The position numbers and the translations under genes are program-made. The notes under the pieces were generated by a model. The model did not search any database. It saw only the letters and a program-made list of their open reading frames with translations, and was not told the DNA's origin. Below, piece after piece: positions 61,952-64,000 of a stretch of 64,000 nt of DNA. Within the stretch, counting starts at the first letter, position 1. Each line of letters opens with the position of its first letter. Location: the NCBI GenBank assembly GCA_945862265.1, contig CAMAXP010000017.1, positions 1 to 64,000 of the forward strand. Reading direction: 5' to 3'. The stretch is from Bordetella parapertussis (GTDB lineage Bacteria > Pseudomonadota > Gammaproteobacteria > Burkholderiales > SG8-39).

Positions 61952-62437
61952 ATGACCTTTGTCGCCAAGCTCCTTCCGCTCTCCAACGTTGCTGTCGATA
62001 TTCCGGTATCGAGCAAAAAGCGCCTGTTCGAGCACTTGGGACTGCTTTTCGAGAACCACCACGGGATCGCCAGCAGCGTTGTGTTTGAAAGCCTTTTTGC
62101 CCGGGAGCGCCTTGGTTCAACAGGGCTCGGACAGGGCGTCGCCATTCCTCACGGCCGAATCAAGGGCCTGAAGGACGCTCTAGGGGCTTTCGTCCGCCTT
62201 GCCGCGCCAGTGTCGTTCGACGCCCCGGACGCCAAGCCCGTGAGCCTGGTATTCGCACTTCTCGTCCCCGAACAAGCGACGGAAAAACATCTGCAAATCC
62301 TCTCCGAGCTTGCGCAGATGTTCAGCGATCGCCCCCTGCGGGAATCAATGCTCGCAGCAGCCGATGCTGCGGTGGTTCACCAACTCATCTCACTATGGCA
62401 ACCCGATGCTGCAGGTCAACGTCACGCGGCTGCATGA
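61952..62437 (+). CDS. ptsN: PTS-Ntr EIIA component PtsN
   Basis: PtsN is the phospho-acceptor end of the nitrogen PTS and regulates potassium, nitrogen and envelope functions. The 161-residue protein has the active-site His67 in GQGVAIPHGRIKGL. The start MTFVAKLLPLSNVAVDI at 61952 is chosen over an upstream codon because family members begin close to the LLP motif. It overlaps hprK by 32 bases. Confidence 0.95.
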   Translation: MTFVAKLLPLSNVAVDIPVSSKKRLFEHLGLLFENHHGIASSVVFESLFARERLGSTGLGQGVAIPHGRIKGLKDALGAFVRLAAPVSFDAPDAKPVSLVFALLVPEQATEKHLQILSELAQMFSDRPLRESMLAAADAAVVHQLISLWQPDAAGQRHAAA

Positions 62438-63350
62438 CGATAACCGCGAACCGCTCCAACTGACCTGGATAGCAGGTCAGGACGGCAGTACCGCGGTCAA
62501 GCGCGAAGCCGCTGCTTCCGCGGCGCTGATCGGGCACCTCAACCTTACACACCCGAACAGCGTCCAGGTCCTGGGCGACTATGAGGCATCGATGTTCAAT
62601 GCCTTCGCTGCCGGCGCGCGCACGGAGTTCGTGGCAAAGCTGTTTACCGGTCCATTGACTGCAGTGATCGTAGCGGACGGCGTGCACGCCCCTACAGAAA
62701 TCCTGGCTGGCGCGAGAGAGTCCCATACCCCGCTCTTTGCCACGCCGCTGGCCGCGCCGCGGGTGATAGAGACGCTGGCTCGCTACCTTGCCAAGGCCCT
62801 CGCCGAGAAAACCACGCGCCATGGTGTCTTCATGGACGTTCTCGGGCTGGGAGTCCTCATCACCGGCGAGTCCGGCGTCGGGAAGAGCGAACTCGGGCTC
62901 GAACTCATCAGCCGCGGACATGGCCTGGTCGCCGACGACGTAGTCGAAATCTCCCGGGTTGCGCCGAAGATCCTCGAAGGTCGCTGCCCGCCGGTGCTGA
63001 AGGATTTCATCGAGGTGCGCGGACTCGGCTTGCTGAACGTCCGCACCATTTTCGGCGAGACCGCTGTGCGACCCAAGATGCGGTTGAAACTGATCGTACA
63101 TCTGGCAAAGCCCTCGCCGGGCGGCACGGAAATCGAGCGGCTGCCGCTCGCGGAGCAGTCCGAGGACATCCTGGGCCACACCGTTCGCAAGGTCGTAATC
63201 CCGGTTGCTGCCGGACGCAACCTCGCCGTGCTCCTAGAGGCGGCTGTCCGCAACTACATCCTGCATTTGCGCGGCATCGACAGCACTGCGGAATTCGTCA
63301 CCCGCCAAAAGCAGGCCATCGAGTACGACGGCAAAGGCGAAGACGAGTAG
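62406..63350 (+). CDS. hprK: HPr kinase/phosphorylase HprK
   Basis: HprK phosphorylates and dephosphorylates HPr-like proteins on serine; in betaproteobacteria it sits in the PTS-Ntr locus. The 314-residue product has an N-terminal domain (about 1-130) and a C-terminal kinase domain with Walker A GESGVGKS (154-161) and GLVADDVVEI, plus the HprK signature region EVRGLGLLNVRTIFGE. It begins inside the ptsN end and precedes rapZ by 52 bases. Confidence 0.96.
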   Translation: MLQVNVTRLHDDNREPLQLTWIAGQDGSTAVKREAAASAALIGHLNLTHPNSVQVLGDYEASMFNAFAAGARTEFVAKLFTGPLTAVIVADGVHAPTEILAGARESHTPLFATPLAAPRVIETLARYLAKALAEKTTRHGVFMDVLGLGVLITGESGVGKSELGLELISRGHGLVADDVVEISRVAPKILEGRCPPVLKDFIEVRGLGLLNVRTIFGETAVRPKMRLKLIVHLAKPSPGGTEIERLPLAEQSEDILGHTVRKVVIPVAAGRNLAVLLEAAVRNYILHLRGIDSTAEFVTRQKQAIEYDGKGEDE

Positions 63351-63402
63351 CCACTCCGGTCAAACCGCGACGCAGCGACCGGTTTCGTTATAAGCTTTCC
63401 GC

Positions 63403-64000
63403 ATGACCATGCATCTCGTTCTCGTCAGTGGGTTGTCCGGCTCGGGCAAGAGCATCGCGCTCACGGTGCTCGAGGATGCCGGCTATTACTGCGTCGACAA
63501 CCTGCCCGCCCCGCTTCTGACCGAAGTTGTCCGCATGCTCTCCGAGGCCGGCCAGGAATACCTGGCCGTAAGCGTAGATGCACGCAGCGTGTCGCTCTCT
63601 GCGTTGCCGGAAAGCCTCGCCGAGCTGCGCAGCCGCGGAATCAATTCCCGGCTGTTGTACCTGGAAGCAAGCCAGCAGTCGCTGCTACGCCGCTTCTCCG
63701 AAACCCGCCGCCGGCACCCCTTAGCCGGCCAGGACCTGACCGTTGCCGAGGCGATCGAGCGCGAGCGCGAACTGCTCAGCGGGATTTCAGAACTCGGCCA
63801 CAGGATCGACACCAGCGACCTGCAACCCAAGGCGCTGCGCCACTGGATCAAAGACCTCCTTGGCCTGCACTCAGGGTCAATGATGCTGTTGTTCGAGTCC
63901 TTCGGCTTCAAGGAGGGCATTCCGCTGGACGCAAACTGGGTCATCGACGCGCGCATGCTCCCCAACCCGTACTACGAACCCAGGTTGCGCGCGCTTACGG
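63403..64000 (+). CDS. rapZ: RNase adapter protein RapZ (N-terminal part, cut by window edge)
   Basis: RapZ is a nucleotide-binding adapter that, in enterobacteria, guides RNase E to the small RNA GlmZ; the family is also called YvcJ. The 199 visible residues include Walker A GLSGSGKS (10-17), YYCVDNLPAPLL and DARSVSLSALPESLAELR, and GFKEGIPLDANWVIDARMLPNP beginning with its GFKEG motif. The frame is open to the window end, with about 80-90 residues expected beyond. The ATG at 63403 is used; a second ATG two codons later is equally possible. Confidence 0.95.
   Translation, partial: MTMHLVLVSGLSGSGKSIALTVLEDAGYYCVDNLPAPLLTEVVRMLSEAGQEYLAVSVDARSVSLSALPESLAELRSRGINSRLLYLEASQQSLLRRFSETRRRHPLAGQDLTVAEAIERERELLSGISELGHRIDTSDLQPKALRHWIKDLLGLHSGSMMLLFESFGFKEGIPLDANWVIDARMLPNPYYEPRLRALT

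Overview
This 64 kb window looks like a chromosomal stretch of a GC-rich betaproteobacterium. Evidence for that placement is the gene neighbourhoods petABC-sspAB, the continuous mla-murA-his-tat run, groESL under both HrcA and sigma-32 type sites, the short-form HisG, and rpoN-ptsN-hprK-rapZ. The genus cannot be fixed from the sequence alone. An IS630-like transposase tail at the left edge is the only mobile-element trace I see. I found no CRISPR array, rRNA gene, integrase or prophage.

Layout: 1-2.4 kb holds the transposase tail and groESL (minus) with a CIRCE operator and a heat-shock promoter. 2.5-10.6 kb holds dacB (plus), then the minus-strand chain ridA-recG-ubiA-ubiD-membrane protein joined by 4-base overlaps, a small TPR protein and an HD-GYP response regulator. 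10.7-19.1 kb holds tRNA-Thr(UGU), dsbB, the siroheme/sulfite reductase genes cobA-DUF934-cysI with divergent cysB, sspB-sspA and the cytochrome bc1 operon petABC. 19.3-20.4 kb holds a Do-type periplasmic protease. 20.5-36.1 kb is one long minus-strand run read as mlaFEDACB, an ABC exporter pair, ibaG, murA, hisGDCBHAFIE, hinT and tatABC.

36.2-54.9 kb is the accessory part: a type IV pilus/MSHA-like cluster. It contains an ABC ATPase, a sigma-54-dependent response regulator, an ExeA/MshM-like ATPase, a remnant of the assembly ATPase gspE, a frameshifted gspF, a PilM/PilN-like gene split by a stop codon, PilO- and PilP-like genes, two minor-prepilin-like genes, a class III adenylate cyclase, an opposing sensor kinase, an ABC-2 permease with a membrane-anchored partner, two tandem pilin genes behind a well-formed sigma-54 promoter, and a PglL/O-antigen-ligase-like glycosyltransferase. 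No secretin is present and most of gspE is gone, so the local assembly machine appears broken. The two pilins differ mostly by synonymous changes and look selected for function.

54.9-64 kb returns to core genes: a KefB/C-like antiporter (minus), then kdsD-kdsC-lptC-lptA-lptB (Kdo synthesis and LPS transport), rpoN, ptsN, hprK and the start of rapZ. RpoN, a sigma-54 activator, its likely kinase and the sigma-54 pilin promoter therefore all lie in this window, which suggests a self-contained regulatory chain. Frameshift and stop lesions could also be assembly errors if the sequence is a draft; that caveat is kept in the entries.
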